Shown in pieces: positions 12,446 through 14,655 of a stretch of DNA of 14,655 nt. This DNA comes from an uncultured Bacilli bacterium (GTDB taxonomy: Bacteria; Bacillota_I; Bacilli_A; RF39; UBA660). The first letter of the stretch is position 1; every line of letters begins with the position of its first letter. The position numbers and the translations under genes are program-made. The notes under the pieces were generated by a model. That model saw only the letters and a list, made by a program, of their open reading frames with translations. It did not search any database and was not told the DNA's origin. The stretch is from assembly GCA_948479395.1 (NCBI GenBank), contig CAOLUI010000027.1:1-14655 (forward strand), in the 5' to 3' direction.

Positions 12446-13690
12446 TTAATTATCAAAAAAATACCCGAATAGTTTCCCTAAAACTGAGTTATCAGATATG
12501 TTAATTTTCTTTTGTTTACCACTTAACTCTTCTTGTTCATCAATAGTAAAAATTGAGAATTCTTTACCATGTAATTTCATTTTACTATCATAATTTTTTA
12601 TTAAGCCTAAACATGCCGAATACTTATTACTTCTTACTCCTATTTCATGAATTTTAGCTTGTGTTGCATTTTTACCAAATACACTTTCCAATGTTAATTC
12701 AAAATCAGGCATCTCGCTTATGCCACCCGTTACTATTATATAATGAATTTCTTTTTTTGTTAAGAGATTAATTTGTTTTTTTGCCATATTTAATATTTCT
12801 TCTAATCGACTCATTATAATTTCACTAAGTTCATATTGATTAATGGCAATTTCTTCTCCTAACTTATTAGTAACCAATTTAGTCGCACTAGCTGAAGCCA
12901 TTCTTTTATGAGCTAATCCTAAATCTTTTTTTAATTTAATAGCATCATGCTTGGTTACCTTATATATAAATGATATATCATTATCGACATTTTGTCCACC
13001 AATTTCAAGCTCTTTTGTATTAGTAAGAATGCCTTTATTAAAAATTGAGACTGTTGTTGTTCCTTCACCGATATTAATTATAGCTCCTATTAATTTATCT
13101 AAATTTTCATTTTTTAGTGAATAATAATCCCCAACTGAAGTTAAGAAAATATCAATTACATCAACATTTATTTTTTTAAGACAGCTTATGATAGCATAGA
13201 TATTTTTTTTGGGAATTAAAGTGACTATTGATTTAACTGAAATTTTTTGAGCTGGAGTGTTTAAAGGAGTTTTAATTATTTCTCCATCATTTAAACGATA
13301 AGCAGTAGGAACAATATCTACAATTTCTAAGCCACTAGGAATTTTATTATAAACAGAAGTTTGCATCGCTCTTACAATATCAATACCTTTAACTATTTTT
13401 TCTTCGTTAGTAATAGGAGTTGATCCCTCACTCATCATAAATTCCGTTTCATAACTAGGAACAGTTACAATTACTTTGCGAATTTTTAAACCAATTATAT
13501 CTTCGCATTTTTTAAAAGTTTCTTTCAAAATAGGAGTAAGAAGTTCTTTATTTATAATCAACCCATTTTTAACGCCTTGAGATTCGGTTTCAGCAACAGC
13601 TAAAATATTCGTTTTTTTACGAAATACTTCGGCGACAATAAGTTTAACAGAACTAGTTCCAATATCTAAACTGGCCATTATTTTTCTCAT
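12446..13690 (-). CDS. ftsA: Cell division protein FtsA
   Basis: Actin-fold ATPase of 414 aa that anchors FtsZ filaments to the membrane. Phosphate loop 1 is SLDIGTSSVKLIVAE (7-21), phosphate loop 2 is INIGEGTTTVSIF (205-217) and the adenosine motif is IIVTGGISEMPDF (318-330). The FtsA-specific 1C domain lies at about 84-165. The last residues, SVLGKLFGYFFDN (402-414), form the amphipathic membrane-targeting helix. It is therefore FtsA rather than a DnaK or MreB relative. The ATG at 13690 has AGGAG seven bases upstream and a sigma-A promoter about 30 bp before it. It leads the division/sporulation run ftsA-ftsZ-spoIIGA-sigE-sigG. Confidence 0.97.
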   Translation of the reverse strand: MRKIMASLDIGTSSVKLIVAEVFRKKTNILAVAETESQGVKNGLIINKELLTPILKETFKKCEDIIGLKIRKVIVTVPSYETEFMMSEGSTPITNEEKIVKGIDIVRAMQTSVYNKIPSGLEIVDIVPTAYRLNDGEIIKTPLNTPAQKISVKSIVTLIPKKNIYAIISCLKKINVDVIDIFLTSVGDYYSLKNENLDKLIGAIINIGEGTTTVSIFNKGILTNTKELEIGGQNVDNDISFIYKVTKHDAIKLKKDLGLAHKRMASASATKLVTNKLGEEIAINQYELSEIIMSRLEEILNMAKKQINLLTKKEIHYIIVTGGISEMPDFELTLESVFGKNATQAKIHEIGVRSNKYSACLGLIKNYDSKMKLHGKEFSIFTIDEQEELSGKQKKINISDNSVLGKLFGYFFDN

Positions 13691-13717
13691 ATTACTCTCC
13701 TATTTTTTCTATTAATA

Positions 13718-13746
13718 ATTATATAAAAAACCGACATAAAACTCAA
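13718..13746 (-). promoter_or_regulatory. Sigma-A promoter for ftsA-ftsZ
   Basis: TTGAGT (13746-13741), exactly 17 bp, then TATAAT (13723-13718) on the minus strand. This is one of the best promoter matches in the window. Initiation near 13711 gives a 21-nt leader. The spacer contains TGTCGG, which shares five bases with the Spo0A box TGTCGAA; that may be chance. The rest of the 139-bp gap to 13829 holds the upstream gene's terminator and AT-only sequence. Confidence 0.75.
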
Positions 13747-13799
13747 GAAAAAAACAAATTTTTTAAAAAAATAACTTTAACGTTTCTAATTTAATTATT

Positions 13800-13823
13800 A
13801 AAAAAATTCAGATTTAACTGAAT
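13800..13823 (-). terminator. Intrinsic terminator of the right-edge surface protein gene
   Basis: ATTCAG and CTGAAT (13823-13818 and 13811-13806) form a 6-bp stem around a 6-nt loop, followed on the minus strand by six T residues. It starts 7 bases after the stop codon. The stem is weak (two G-C pairs), so it is likely but perhaps not efficient. Confidence 0.6.
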
Positions 13824-13829
13824 GTTTAT

Positions 13830-14654
13830 TTATTTTTGTAAAACAAATGGCTTGGCACTTGAGCCGTCACTACCGCTTTCAATTCCTATCTCGGATTCTA
13901 AATATACGACTGGAAAAGTGTACATACTAAAACTTGATGGAGTTTCTGAAGCATAACCAGGATAATTTGCCTCGCCTGTCAAATAGATTTCAAAAACATA
14001 AGAATCATTAAAGTACGGAGTTAATGTCCATAAATTCTGATCTTTTTTAAATAACCAATCATTGTTTTTACAATCACTTACTCTATTTCCACCCCAATCA
14101 TATAAAATTTTATTTAAACATGTTACTCGATTTGTTGTAGAACCTCCACTTGTTGCATACCCATAATCACTTGGATAAATTAAGCCTACTTTCCCTATCC
14201 ATTTGGTTGGTCTTCCTTCATATACTGTACTTCCTCTTTCTAATGAATAGAATTCTCTAGCTAATTTAGATTTAGAATCACTTGCTCCTAAATTCCAAAC
14301 TGATGCACTTATCATGTTCTTGGCTTCTTCGGTTAATCCTGTAGAACTAAAATCACATGTTTTTATTGTTCCATTATATCCACTTAAGCAATCTCCACTC
14401 GTTCGGTTATAATAGGCACCTTCATTTAACATTTTTTGTAATGAACTTGTCTCCCAATTATTTATAGAATCTGAAGCCCAAACATGCCTATCTATACTCT
14501 TACTTCTTACTAGTTTGACTTTATCTTCTTTTGTTCCATCTGCATTCTCGATATCTTTCATTACTCCTATTATCCGCCATAATTCATCATTGAACTGGAC
14601 ATAATTGTTAGGATTTTTTCCAATATATCTTAGATTACCATAATCATCTTCCAC
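13830..14654 (-). CDS. Surface or secreted protein of unknown function, N terminus outside window
   Basis: The last 275 or so codons of a larger protein; the frame is open to the window edge. The edge codon is GTG with no ribosome-binding site in view, so it is not a start. The visible part begins EDDYGNLRYIGKNPNNYVQF followed by WRIIGVM, and ends PVVYLESEIGIESG then GSDGSSAKPFVL. I recall this pattern (an NNYV.F...WRI entry and a P.VYL...G.GS..P.VL exit) from uncharacterised surface proteins of uncultured gut Firmicutes, but no function is known to me. Four cysteines occur as two closely spaced pairs (DCLSGYNGTIKTC and TCLNK...SDC), compatible with disulfides outside the cell. There is no membrane segment or sortase motif in the visible part. 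Base composition is less AT-rich than in the neighbouring core genes. It ends in its own terminator, so it is not part of the ftsA operon. Confidence 0.7.
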   Translation of the reverse strand: MEDDYGNLRYIGKNPNNYVQFNDELWRIIGVMKDIENADGTKEDKVKLVRSKSIDRHVWASDSINNWETSSLQKMLNEGAYYNRTSGDCLSGYNGTIKTCDFSSTGLTEEAKNMISASVWNLGASDSKSKLAREFYSLERGSTVYEGRPTKWIGKVGLIYPSDYGYATSGGSTTNRVTCLNKILYDWGGNRVSDCKNNDWLFKKDQNLWTLTPYFNDSYVFEIYLTGEANYPGYASETPSSFSMYTFPVVYLESEIGIESGSDGSSAKPFVLQK

Positions 14655-14655
14655 T

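Overview
The window is a compact, AT-rich chromosomal stretch from a low-GC Bacillota (Firmicutes). SpoIIGA, sigma-E, sigma-G and a YlmC/YmxH-type protein point to an endospore former. A glycyl-radical (class III) ribonucleotide reductase with its activase points to growth without oxygen. The protein cut by the right edge resembles surface proteins that I associate with uncultured gut Bacilli/Clostridia lineages; that placement comes from memory and is tentative. Every gene reads through with the standard code (TGG for Trp). No rRNA, tRNA, insertion sequence, prophage or CRISPR array was seen.

Layout, right to left because almost everything is on the minus strand. (1) A surface protein lacking its N terminus (13830-14654), followed by its own terminator. 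(2) The division/sporulation block ftsA-ftsZ-spoIIGA-sigE-sigG (13690 down to 8986), with a good sigma-A promoter before ftsA and a hairpin covering the sigG ribosome-binding site. (3) A plus-strand Crp/Fnr-family regulator (8368-8997), divergent from nrdD-nrdG-dut (8245 down to 5065); a perfect 16-bp palindrome lies between them. (4) ylmC, then lspA-rluD with a promoter inside the end of ylmC. (5) A small unknown plus-strand membrane protein, convergent with rluD and divergent from a rhomboid protease gene. (6) A membrane-anchored cell-wall amidase. (7) The first codons of another exported or membrane protein at the left edge.

The genes form a few coherent modules: Z-ring assembly (FtsA, FtsZ); the mother-cell and forespore sigma factors with the protease that activates pro-sigma-E; anaerobic dNTP supply plus dUTP removal (NrdD, NrdG, Dut), probably under the neighbouring Crp/Fnr regulator; lipoprotein maturation and rRNA pseudouridylation (LspA, RluD); and envelope proteolysis and cell-wall hydrolysis. 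The run ftsA-ftsZ-spoIIGA-sigE-sigG-(ylmC) is the classical Firmicutes order, but here a dNTP module is lodged between sigG and ylmC.

I do not see an obviously new multi-gene system. The most interesting signals are regulatory: the palindrome placed at a class II activation distance from a probable nrdD promoter, and the sigG ribosome-binding-site hairpin. No gene-free stretch exceeds about 140 bases.
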